From Thermohalobaculum sp039822785 (GTDB lineage Bacteria > Pseudomonadota > Alphaproteobacteria > Rhodobacterales > Rhodobacteraceae), in NCBI GenBank assembly GCA_039822785.1, contig JBCBMO010000005.1:1-64000 (forward strand): a DNA stretch of 64,000 bases, read 5' to 3'. The translations under genes and the position numbers were made by a program. The notes under the pieces are model-generated. The model was not told the DNA's origin. It worked only from the letters and a program-made list of their open reading frames with translations, and searched no databases. Of the stretch, positions 57,032-64,000 are shown piece after piece. Positions within the stretch are counted from its first letter, which is position 1, and each line of letters begins with the position of its first letter.

Positions 57032-59170
57032 ATGGCGCTCACCCAGGGAACGACGCGGACGCTGGACAGCGACGGTCGGGCCGACAGCCGGTTGACCGAG
57101 TGGACCCTAGCCGACAAGCGGTTCTATACGCTCGTCCAGCGCGGTCGCCTCAACGACATCGCCTATGACCACGGGCGCCTGCTTGCCCATCCGATCGAGG
57201 AAGGGGTTTTTCCTGAGATCCTCGACACGGTCGCCACCGATACCGACGCGGGGGCGGAGCTGGAGCGCGACACCCTTGACACGCTTCTCGAGGCGATCTT
57301 TGCGCGGATCACCCACGATATCTTCAGCGCGACCAGCGCGGAGTTTCGGGGCGCCGTAAAGGCCCTGGAGGACGGTTACTTCGACGGCCATGCCGACCCT
57401 GAGTTCAGGTCGACCGACGTGGTGACCGCCTGTGTCGCCATCGATGCGGGTAATATCGCGACCGGCATCAGCCGGCTGATGAAGAAGCCCGGACACAGCC
57501 GTTTTGCGCAGGTCGCCAACTATGCGGCGAAGGCCTTGCTCAGCCACCGCCGCGGCAGAACCGCCGACAACCGGCATGCCTCGCTTCTGGCCGACCGAAG
57601 CGCCATGGCCCGGGCGGTCGACAGTGCGATGTCCCGCCGGCAGCCCGCCGGCATGGGCTGCACGGGGTTCTTTGCCTCGGCCGACGGCACGGCGGACGGC
57701 AAGGCGCTGCATGCCCGCACCTTTGATGGGGCCTTCTTCGCCTGGAACGAGGCGCCGGTCCTGCATCTGATCGACGAGCGTGACACGAACGGTGCCTGGC
57801 ACCCCTATGTCGCCACCGGCACCGCGGGCCTGATCTATCCGGGCGGGATCAGCGGGCTGAATGACGCCGGCATCGCCTGTTCGCTGCACCAGATGTCGAC
57901 GGTGAACTACGCCACCGACCGCCGGGGCGAGGGCGGCTATGACGTGGCCCCCTTCGTGCAACAGCGCATCCTGCGCGAGGCCGGCAGTCTGGACGAAGCC
58001 GTCGCCATCGCTGAGGGGGCTCGGCATTTCGCCTCCTGGGCGATCGTGGTCAGCGAGGCGCGCACCGGCAAGGCGCTGCGGATCGAGATCAACGGGCGCG
58101 AGGACGAGAACGGCCATTACGATGGCAAGGTCGTGGCCAGCACGGCCGAGCCCAGCCTGGTGCAGACCAACCATTTCCTGCTGGACGGCATGACCGAGAC
58201 GCTCGACTTCTGGGACGATGCCCATTTCACCAAGACGGTCGGCAAGTGGCTGGAGACCCGGGCGCGGCGCGCAACCGTCACAGGCCGCCTGGCGCAGCTC
58301 ACCGACAATGCCCTGCTCGACACCGAGGAGGCGCTCGGCCTGATGGCCAATCACGACGATGCGGCGGTCGGCGGGGCGCGGCGCAGCTTCGGGCGCACGG
58401 TCTGCAAGGCCTACGGGCTCATGGGCTCGATCGCCCGCACCACGGCGGACCGGGCCGCGGGGGGTGACGCGATCTGGTTCACCATCGGCGACCGCCTGCC
58501 CGGCCCCCATGCCGCCATGGCCGGCTTCGCCATCGACTGGTCCACCGGCAGCCTCGGCCCTGCCGGCGATGCCGCGGCACAGACGGTGCCACAGCCCTAT
58601 CGCGCGGCCATGGAGGCCTATGTCGCCGCCTTTCGCGCCTATGCCCGGCCCACCTTGGGCGGGCGCTATCTCGGCCGCCGACCGACCGAGGAGGAGATGC
58701 ACGCAATCCGGCGAAATGCCCTCGGCCATCTCGACCGCGCCGTCGACCTGGCGGAAGGGGCGGGGATCATGGACCCAGCCTTTCGCTACATCCGAGCACG
58801 GCTCAACCATGAGGCGGGGCGGCACGAGACAGGCGCCGAGCGGACGGCCTTTTTGAACGCTGCGGCGCGGGACTGGGCGCATCTGCGGGGCCTCGCCGAC
58901 AGCCATGCGGTGCCGATGCATGCCTGGGAGAGAGCGCTGGTCTTCCTGCTCTCCGCCGCCACCGACCACGCGCGCGATGCGGGCACCGAGGCGGAGCGCG
59001 ATGCCATGATCGCCCGCGGCCGGGCCGAGATCGACACGGTCGCGGCGGCCGAGTTCCCGGGCGGCCAGCTTCACCAGGACATTAAGGACTGGCGCAAGGT
59101 CGCGGCAACGATCGCGGCCGAGGGCGATACGGACAGCCTGCCCCCCATCGACTGGGTCACGGTCGAATAG
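57032..59170 (+). CDS. C45 family autoproteolytic acyltransferase/hydrolase
   Basis: The 712-residue protein has an Ntn-hydrolase core beginning at Cys210 in GMGCTGFFASADGTADGKAL, followed by HARTFDGAFFAWNEAPVLHL, YPGGISGLNDAGIACSLHQM and ASWAIVVSEARTGKALRIEI, which fits the acyl-CoA:6-aminopenicillanate acyltransferase (C45) family. Maturation should cut before Cys210, freeing the catalytic N-terminal nucleophile. The preceding 209 residues and the last 200 residues (helical, ending DSLPPIDWVTVE) are larger than usual. No signal peptide is present. Substrate unknown. A thioesterase and acylphosphatase gene follow on the same strand. Confidence 0.82.
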   Translation: MALTQGTTRTLDSDGRADSRLTEWTLADKRFYTLVQRGRLNDIAYDHGRLLAHPIEEGVFPEILDTVATDTDAGAELERDTLDTLLEAIFARITHDIFSATSAEFRGAVKALEDGYFDGHADPEFRSTDVVTACVAIDAGNIATGISRLMKKPGHSRFAQVANYAAKALLSHRRGRTADNRHASLLADRSAMARAVDSAMSRRQPAGMGCTGFFASADGTADGKALHARTFDGAFFAWNEAPVLHLIDERDTNGAWHPYVATGTAGLIYPGGISGLNDAGIACSLHQMSTVNYATDRRGEGGYDVAPFVQQRILREAGSLDEAVAIAEGARHFASWAIVVSEARTGKALRIEINGREDENGHYDGKVVASTAEPSLVQTNHFLLDGMTETLDFWDDAHFTKTVGKWLETRARRATVTGRLAQLTDNALLDTEEALGLMANHDDAAVGGARRSFGRTVCKAYGLMGSIARTTADRAAGGDAIWFTIGDRLPGPHAAMAGFAIDWSTGSLGPAGDAAAQTVPQPYRAAMEAYVAAFRAYARPTLGGRYLGRRPTEEEMHAIRRNALGHLDRAVDLAEGAGIMDPAFRYIRARLNHEAGRHETGAERTAFLNAAARDWAHLRGLADSHAVPMHAWERALVFLLSAATDHARDAGTEAERDAMIARGRAEIDTVAAAEFPGGQLHQDIKDWRKVAATIAAEGDTDSLPPIDWVTVE

Positions 59171-59243
59171 CACCCGCCGCCCGCGCTTGCGGCACGGCCC
59201 ACCCGCGTTAGGCTACGGCCGCAACGCCTTTTGGGAGGGTCCG

Positions 59244-59756
59244 ATGGCACAGGATGGAGCGCCGCGCTGGGCGACCGGGCCGGATGAACTGCTGAGCCCC
59301 GTCGAGCTCGGAACGATGAGCGGGTTGGAGTTCATCGTGGGCATGGCCGAGGGGCGCCTGCCGAACCCGCCGATCCTGCGCCTCATGCGCGCGCACTTCG
59401 TAGCGGTCGAGAAGGGGCTCGTGGTCGTCGAGGCGGTGCCGCATTTCGACCACTACAACCCGCTCGGCGCCGTGCATGGGGGATGGTTCGGCGCGCTGCT
59501 CGATACGGCGCTTGCCTGTGCGGTTCAGACCACCCTGCCCAAGGGCAAGGGCTATACGACGCTGGAGTATCGCGTGAACATCATTCGTCCAGTGCTGGCG
59601 GAGACGGGACCGGTGATCGTGACGGGCGAGGTGGATCACAGCGGGCGGCGCACCGGAGTGAGCCACGCGCGCATGGAAGCGGCGGACGGCAAGCTCTACG
59701 CCACGGGCTCGACGACCTGTCTGGTGCTGGATCTGCCGACGGTGGCGCAGGCATGA
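59244..59756 (+). CDS. PaaI-type hotdog thioesterase
   Basis: The 170-residue protein has the PaaI thioesterase motif HFDHYNPLGAVHGGWFGALL followed by DTALACAVQTTLPKGKGYTT and EYRVNIIRPVLAETGPVIVT. It would hydrolyse acyl-CoA or aromatic acyl-CoA thioesters. ATG 59244 follows GGGAGGG; a longer start at 59187 overlaps the previous intergenic region. The stop overlaps the acylphosphatase ATG by 4 nt. Confidence 0.92.
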   Translation: MAQDGAPRWATGPDELLSPVELGTMSGLEFIVGMAEGRLPNPPILRLMRAHFVAVEKGLVVVEAVPHFDHYNPLGAVHGGWFGALLDTALACAVQTTLPKGKGYTTLEYRVNIIRPVLAETGPVIVTGEVDHSGRRTGVSHARMEAADGKLYATGSTTCLVLDLPTVAQA

Positions 59757-60034
59757 GCGATGTGCTGAGCTTGAAGGTTAGGGTCACCGGCCGCGTGCAG
59801 GGTGTCGGTTATCGTGCCTGGACAACCGAACGCGCGCGCGCCCACGGGCTGACCGGCTGGGTGCGCAACGAGGCCGACGGCACGGTGACGGCGGTGTTTC
59901 ACGGCGCCGTGGCAGCGGTTCAGGCCATGATCGACGAATGCCGGGACGGCCCTCCCTCGGCCATGGTCGATCATCTCTCCGTCGATCACTTGGACGAAGC
60001 GCCCACCGGCCCCTTTCGCATCAGCAGACTTTGA
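59753..60034 (+). CDS. acyP: Acylphosphatase
   Basis: The 93-residue protein has the two acylphosphatase signatures: VTGRVQGVGYRAWTTERARA with the phosphate-binding Arg, and GLTGWVRNEADGTVTAVFHG with the catalytic Asn. It hydrolyses acyl phosphates such as acetyl or carbamoyl phosphate. Overlap with the thioesterase (ATGA) shows translational coupling. Confidence 0.95.
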   Translation: MSDVLSLKVRVTGRVQGVGYRAWTTERARAHGLTGWVRNEADGTVTAVFHGAVAAVQAMIDECRDGPPSAMVDHLSVDHLDEAPTGPFRISRL

Positions 60035-60303
60035 GGGGACGACCATGGCCCCGGTCGGAAGTCGGCCAAACGGCACGTCGTCCTGCAGCGATGGCCCCCA
60101 GCTGGGGTCAGAGATGTCCCGTGCGGCCGCGCCCTCCCACGTCAGGATAGGGCGCCGTCCTTCACCAAGGGGCTAAAGCGGGCAAATTGAAACCCGGTGC
60201 TCTCGGTTAAGAAAAACGTCGTTTCTGCTGCTCTACGCTGACACGGGTGGGCCGGTGGCCAGGGTCCTGGGCAGCCGGTGGAACGGCCGGGCGGCAGCGC
60301 GGA

Positions 60304-61509
60304 TCACGTGCTCGCGGCGCGGAGGCGGGCGAAGCCCTCGTCAAGATCCGCGATCAGATCCGCCACCGCCTCCAGGCCGACGTGGATCCGGATGACCTGC
60401 CCCGGCGCGCGCCCCTCGATCGGCCAGCGCGTGGCCGTGCGCAACTTCGCCGGAAAGACCGGCACGATCAGGCTCTCAAAGGCTCCCCACGAGGAGCCGA
60501 TCGCGAAGCGCTCCATCGGATCGAGCATGGCGCAGACGGCCGGAAGGCTCGAATAGCGTTCCTGCAGCGTGAAGGCGAAGAGCGAGGCCGCCCCCCGAAA
60601 GTCCCGCTGCCAGAGCGCATAGCCCGGATCATGCGGCATCGCCGGGTGGATGACCTCCGCCACCTCCGGCCGCGCCATCAGCCACTCGGCCACCGCGAGC
60701 CCGTTCGTCCAATGCTGGCGCAGCCGCACCGGCAGTGTCCTCAGGCCGCGCGCCGCGAGGAAACAATCGTCAGGCGAGCCGCAAAGGCCGAGCTGTCGCC
60801 AGCCCCGCTGAACGTATCGGTCATAGGCGTCTTTGGTGCTGGTGACCGAGCCCATGATCATATCGGAATGGCCGCCGACATACTTGGTGATCGCCTGGGT
60901 GGAGATGTCCACGCCGTGCTCGAAGGCCTTGAAGTAGAGCGGGGAGGCCCAGGTGTTGTCCATCATCGTGAGCGCGCCGTGTTCCTTCGCGGCGGCGGCG
61001 ATCGCCGGGATGTCCTGCACCTCGAAGGTCCAGGACCCGGGGCTTTCGGTATGGACCAGCTTGGTGTTGGGCCGAAAATGGCGCCGGATGTCACCGCCCA
61101 AGAGCGGGTCGTAGAACTCCACCTCGATGCCCAGCCGGCGCAGCGTCCCCTTCGCGAAACCACGCACCGGGCCGTAGACGTTGTCGGGGATCAGGAGGTG
61201 ATCGCCCGCCGAAAGCACGCAGAGCATGGGCATCGTCTGCGCCTGAAGCCCGGAATTGCACAGCCGCGTGCGGTGGCCCCCGCCGGGCCCCGCCTCCAGG
61301 TCCGAGAGCGCCTGTTCCAGCGCATAGGTCGAGGGCGTGCCGTGGATCCCATAGGAGACGGTGTCGCCCTCTCGCATGTTATCGCGCTCGAGGTAGTCGG
61401 CGACGCCGTCATAGACGATGGTGGAGACGTGATAGACGGGGGGGTTCACGGCACCGCTTTGAGCCGCCGGGTCGCGCCCGCCGACGACGGCACGTGTTTC
61501 ATCCTTCAT
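60304..61509 (-). CDS. metC: Cystathionine beta-lyase
   Basis: The 401-residue PLP enzyme splits cystathionine to homocysteine, pyruvate and ammonia. Features are NPPVYHVSTIVYDGVADYLE, SYGIHGTPSTYALEQALSDL, DNTWASPLYFKAFEHGVDIS, the PLP-Lys motif TQAITKYVGGHSDMIMGSVT and GSWGAFESLIVP. The beta-lyase (MetC) type is favoured over MetB by SYGIHGTPT-like and WGAFESL stretches, but cystathionine-type enzymes are not always separable by sequence. ATG 61509 follows GGGAG. It is convergent with acyP, 270 nt away. Confidence 0.92.
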   Translation of the reverse strand: MKDETRAVVGGRDPAAQSGAVNPPVYHVSTIVYDGVADYLERDNMREGDTVSYGIHGTPSTYALEQALSDLEAGPGGGHRTRLCNSGLQAQTMPMLCVLSAGDHLLIPDNVYGPVRGFAKGTLRRLGIEVEFYDPLLGGDIRRHFRPNTKLVHTESPGSWTFEVQDIPAIAAAAKEHGALTMMDNTWASPLYFKAFEHGVDISTQAITKYVGGHSDMIMGSVTSTKDAYDRYVQRGWRQLGLCGSPDDCFLAARGLRTLPVRLRQHWTNGLAVAEWLMARPEVAEVIHPAMPHDPGYALWQRDFRGAASLFAFTLQERYSSLPAVCAMLDPMERFAIGSSWGAFESLIVPVFPAKLRTATRWPIEGRAPGQVIRIHVGLEAVADLIADLDEGFARLRAAST

Positions 61510-61619
61510 GACGGCTCCCAATGCGACGGTTTTCCCCTCGAGAGCGAGGAGGGACCAGCCGCGCGAAAGGGTCAAGGGAGGGTTGGGGGCCTTCGTCGAC
61601 CAAGCACGGTTGTCGCGAC

Positions 61620-61640
61620 GGTGCGTGCCGAGCACGCACC
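61620..61640. repeat. Intergenic palindrome GGTGCGTGC-N3-GCACGCACC
   Basis: Perfect 9-bp arms with loop CGA. The sequence and its continuation CTACG look like an interspersed palindrome that I recall from many Rhodobacterales intergenic regions (REP-like). That identity is from memory and was not searched here. Confidence 0.55.
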
Positions 61641-61840
61641 CTACGTCCTCCACCGGTCGCGCTGTATCGTTTTTGATCGAACAGGTGCGCATGACTGACG
61701 CTTATTTGCGCAACCTGCCGAGGAAAATGGCGGAACTTACCGCGTTCCGAGAGAACGACACGCCTTTGCCAAACGATTGGGCACGTAAAACCGGTTGCTG
61801 CTTGACGAGGGTTCGGTGCGACGCCACTAATCCGTCATCC

Positions 61841-61857
61841 GTCGCGGTAATCGCGAC
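61841..61857. promoter_or_regulatory. Inverted repeat GTCGCG-N5-CGCGAC upstream of aapJ
   Basis: Perfect 6-bp arms 62 nt before the aapJ start. It could be an operator of the amino-acid uptake operon. No known consensus is claimed. Confidence 0.45.
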
Positions 61858-61919
61858 TGTGATGCATCCCGGACCGCGCCGACCCGAGCGCGGCCGAGCA
61901 GACAGGAAGAGGTTGGACC

Positions 61920-62942
61920 ATGAAAACTTCGGTATTCCTCGGCGCCGTTGCCGCCGCGGGCCTGGTGGCGGGCGCGGCAAGCGCCCAGAGCACCCTTGAG
62001 ACGGTCAAGGAGCGCGGCAGCATGAACTGCGGCGTGTCGACCGGCCTGGCCGGCTTCGCCTTCACTGACGAGAACGGCGTTTGGAACGGCTTCGACGTCT
62101 CGGTCTGCCGGGCCGTTGCGGCCGCCGTGCTGTCCGATCCGGCTGCGGTCGAGTTCAAGCCGACCACCGGCAAGACGCGGTTCACCGCGCTGGCCTCGGG
62201 CGAGATCGACATGCTGGCCCGCAACACCACCTGGACCTTCACCCGCGACGTGGACCTCAAGTTCACCTTCGTCGGCGTGAACTACTACGACGGCCAGGGC
62301 TTCATGGTGCCGGCCGGCCTCGGCGTCTCCTCGGCGACCGAGCTGGACGGTGCCACGGTCTGCATCCAGACCGGCACGACCACCGAGCTCAACCTCGCGG
62401 ACTTCTTCCGCGTCAACAACATGAGCTACGAGCCGGTCCCGATCGAGACCAACGCCGAGGCTCAGGCCAAGTACCTGGCCGGCGCCTGCGACGTCTACAC
62501 CACCGACGCCTCGGGCCTGGCCGCCACCCGCGCCACGTTCGAGGATCCGAAGGCTCACGTGATCCTGCCCGAGATCGTCTCCAAGGAGCCCCTCGGCCCG
62601 GTCGTGCGCCACGGTGACGACGAGTGGGGCGACGTGGTGCAGTGGGTGCTCTTCGCGCTCATCGCCGCCGAGGAGTACGGCGTGACCTCCGAGAACATCG
62701 ACGAGCTGGCTGCGGCCGCCGGCGACAACCCGGAGATCAACCGTCTGCTGGGCACCGAGGGTGAGCTTGGCCCGATGCTTGGCCTGGACGCTCAGTGGGC
62801 CATGCGCGCCATCAAGGCGAGCGGCAACTACGGCGAGATCTTCTCGACGCACATCGGCACCGAGACGCCGATCAACCTCGCCCGGGGCCTGAACGCTCAG
62901 TGGACCGAGGGTGGCCTGCTCTACGCCCCGCCGTTCCGCTAA
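61920..62942 (+). CDS. aapJ: General L-amino acid ABC transporter substrate-binding protein
   Basis: The 340-residue periplasmic protein has a signal peptide (KTSVFLGAVAAAGLVAGAAS, cleaved near AQS), then SBP_bac_3 features: LETVKERGSMNCGVSTGLAG, VWNGFDVSVCRAVAAAVLSD, NTTWTFTRDVDLKFTFVGVN, and CIQTGTTTELNLADFFRVNN. It is the AapJ/BztA type, which binds Glu, Gln, Asp, Asn and other amino acids. A strong hairpin after its stop and then the permease gene aapQ/bztB follow; the attenuating terminator would give more binding protein than permease. Confidence 0.95.
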   Translation: MKTSVFLGAVAAAGLVAGAASAQSTLETVKERGSMNCGVSTGLAGFAFTDENGVWNGFDVSVCRAVAAAVLSDPAAVEFKPTTGKTRFTALASGEIDMLARNTTWTFTRDVDLKFTFVGVNYYDGQGFMVPAGLGVSSATELDGATVCIQTGTTTELNLADFFRVNNMSYEPVPIETNAEAQAKYLAGACDVYTTDASGLAATRATFEDPKAHVILPEIVSKEPLGPVVRHGDDEWGDVVQWVLFALIAAEEYGVTSENIDELAAAAGDNPEINRLLGTEGELGPMLGLDAQWAMRAIKASGNYGEIFSTHIGTETPINLARGLNAQWTEGGLLYAPPFR

Positions 62943-62957
62943 TCGGCTAACCGCCTT

Positions 62958-62996
62958 GGGCGCATCCGGCAGAGGCCGGGTGCGCCCTTATTGTTT
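62958..62996 (+). terminator. Intercistronic terminator/attenuator between aapJ and aapQ
   Basis: GGGCGCATCCGGC and GCCGGGTGCGCCC form a 13-bp stem (one G-U pair) with loop AGAG, followed by TTATTGTTT. It lies within the operon and should reduce readthrough into the permease genes. Confidence 0.85.
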
Positions 62997-63137
62997 GTGT
63001 GGACGCCGCATGGCACGCGTCCTGCATATCCTCACATGATGATTGGGTGATGCCGGGCCCTTACGCCGGCCACGCCCCGGTGCAAAAACAAGCGGTACGA
63101 CCCGCTGAGGTCGCTGAAGCCGCTCAGGGAGACGGTG

Positions 63138-64000
63138 ATGACGGCGATTGACGCGCCACCGAAGGCGACATTCCGCATCGACATGCTCTGGAACGACAGC
63201 CGCTACCGGTCGTCCTTCATCCAGATCGTGGCGTTGTTCGTGACCATCACGATGCTCTACCTGATCGTGCAGAACGTGGTCGACAACCTGGCTGCGCTCG
63301 GCAAGGAGTTCGGCTTCAGCTTCATGCAGCAGCCGGCCGGCTACGACATCAACCAGCGCCCGATCGACTACAACAGCCGCGACAGCCACGCGCGCGCGGC
63401 GGTGATCGGGATCATGAACACGCTGCTGGTGGCCATCGTCGGGTGCTTCCTGGCGACCATCATCGGCGTGCTCGCGGGCGTGGCGCGACTGTCCAAGAAC
63501 TGGATGCTGCGCAGCTTGATGAGCGTCTACGTCGAGCTCGTGCGCAACGTGCCGGTGCTGATCCAGATCCTGCTCGTCTCCGCGCTGATCACCGAGACCA
63601 TGCCCGCCCCCCGCGCCTTCCGCGGCGAGGATCCGGTGGCGACCATGTGGCTCTTCGACAGCGTCGCCGCGACGAACCGCGGGTTCTACTTCCCCGCCCC
63701 CGTGCTGGGCGACGGATCCTGGCTGGTGGTTACGGCCTTCATCCTCGCGATCGTCGGCGCCGTGATCTTCGGCCGCTGGGCGATGCAGTACCAGCAGCAG
63801 ACCGGTGAGGAGCTGCCGGAGAAGGCGCAGCCGCTGGTCTGGGTGGGTGCCGTGCTGCTTGGTCTGATCAGCCTTCCGTTCGCCTATGCCATCGCACAGT
63901 TGGTGGTACTGCCCTTCGTCAAACTGCTGCCCTTTGGCCTCGGCCTCCTTGTTGAGGCGCTCGCGTATCCGCTGACCCCGATCATCGCCGTGGGCATCGG
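63138..64000 (+). CDS. aapQ: General L-amino acid ABC transporter permease, 3' truncated by window
   Basis: From ATG 63138 (after GGGAGACG) an unbroken frame runs to the window edge, 287 codons. The sequence MTAIDAPPKATFRIDMLWND, then SFIQIVALFVTITMLYLIVQ, QPAGYDINQRPIDYNSRDSH and IGIMNTLLVAIVGCFLATII, LVRNVPVLIQILL matches the N-terminal part of AapQ/BztB, one of the two membrane subunits, which are longer than ordinary HisM-type permeases. The C-terminal half and following aapM/aapP genes lie beyond the window. Confidence 0.93.
   Translation, partial: MTAIDAPPKATFRIDMLWNDSRYRSSFIQIVALFVTITMLYLIVQNVVDNLAALGKEFGFSFMQQPAGYDINQRPIDYNSRDSHARAAVIGIMNTLLVAIVGCFLATIIGVLAGVARLSKNWMLRSLMSVYVELVRNVPVLIQILLVSALITETMPAPRAFRGEDPVATMWLFDSVAATNRGFYFPAPVLGDGSWLVVTAFILAIVGAVIFGRWAMQYQQQTGEELPEKAQPLVWVGAVLLGLISLPFAYAIAQLVVLPFVKLLPFGLGLLVEALAYPLTPIIAVGI

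Larger units (their letters stand above)
61510..61919. other. Divergent regulatory region between metC and aapJ
   Basis: About 410 bp with no convincing gene. It holds a 21-bp palindromic hairpin (61620-61640), the GTCGCG-N5-CGCGAC inverted repeat (61841-61857) and the aapJ ribosome site GGAAGAGG. I looked for a SAM or SAH riboswitch ahead of metC on the minus strand and do not see one I can support. Confidence 0.55.

Noticed and set aside
57107..59173. 688-codon open frame antisense to the C45 gene
   Set aside because: The opposite strand carries a recognised Ntn-hydrolase; the antisense product has no family features.
60045..60173. 43-codon frame after acyP with a good ribosome site
   Set aside because: Composition (Ser, Pro, Arg, Gly) looks like random GC-rich sequence and the frame has no recognisable feature; the ribosome site alone is not enough.
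61510..61690. SAM or SAH riboswitch ahead of metC
   Set aside because: Only a simple palindromic hairpin is present; no conserved riboswitch core could be recognised.

Overview
The window reads as a chromosomal segment of a GC-rich alphaproteobacterium, most likely Rhodobacterales (Paracoccaceae). The basis is gene content and order recognised by eye, not a database search: tlpA/argH/lptM-like/lysA/TIGR02302/zinc-ribbon/ftsE/ftsX/plsC, lgt/midA/pgeF, lrp/ELM1-like/trxB, etfB/etfA/hbd and an aap/bzt amino-acid uptake operon are arrangements I associate with that order. GTG and TTG starts are frequent, genes are packed with many 4-nt overlaps, and a GAAC-N7-GAAC alphaproteobacterial LexA box sits at dnaE2. 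No rRNA, complete tRNA, CRISPR array, insertion sequence or prophage was seen.

Layout. 1-4.1 kb: 3' part of a pentapeptide-repeat gene, then SOS polymerase dnaE2 with a LexA box touching its start codon. 4.2-10.9 kb: acyl-CoA ligase, a DUF898 membrane protein paired with an M48 protease, an MBL-fold hydrolase and an EnvZ-like kinase without its regulator. 10.9-14.1 kb: mostly minus-strand genes csaA, phasin (with twin palindromic operators), proC, ybjN-like and ubiK. 14.3-18.7 kb: overlapping lgt-midA-pgeF run ending in an M24/creatinase-like protein. 18.7-21.3 kb: lrp divergent from ELM1-like and trxB. 21.7-28.1 kb: parC, a possible amphipathic micropeptide, YciA thioesterase, HNH protein, SDR, HIG1-type twin-TM protein, pduO-type adenosyltransferase and lytic transglycosylase. 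28.7-32.2 kb: etfB-etfA and hbd, separated by an unfamiliar gene lying between two copies of the same terminator region.

32.3-34.8 kb: YaiI, two YceI proteins and cytochrome b561. 34.8-44.6 kb: tlpA divergent from argH-lptM-lysA-TIGR02302, then a zinc-ribbon protein divergent from ftsE-ftsX-plsC (cell division and envelope). 44.6-54.9 kb: accessory-looking metabolism (TenA of the Cys-lacking type, a PilJ_N-like exported protein, a solitary peptide-binding protein with a CocE/NonD hydrolase, GST, SDR, GNAT, DUF3500, and an excisionase-HTH/PBP-like regulator). 54.9-57 kb looks eroded: a frameshifted LivK-type binding-protein remnant and poorly conserved exported proteins. 57-64 kb: C45 Ntn-hydrolase, PaaI-type thioesterase, acylphosphatase, metC, and aapJ-aapQ running off the end.

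Functional themes: fatty-acid/PHB carbon flow (acyl-CoA ligase, two hotdog thioesterases, ETF, hydroxybutyryl-CoA dehydrogenase, phasin), amino-acid synthesis and uptake (proC, argH, lysA, metC, aap), and envelope biogenesis (lgt, pgeF, ftsEX, plsC, lytic transglycosylase). Most of the window is ordinary chromosome. The observations I rate highest are the leaderless LexA-controlled dnaE2 promoter, the phasin double operator, the gene between duplicated terminators at 30.4-31.2 kb, the candidate micropeptide at 24.1 kb and the broken binding-protein gene at 55.1-55.4 kb. I did not find a clearly new multi-gene system.
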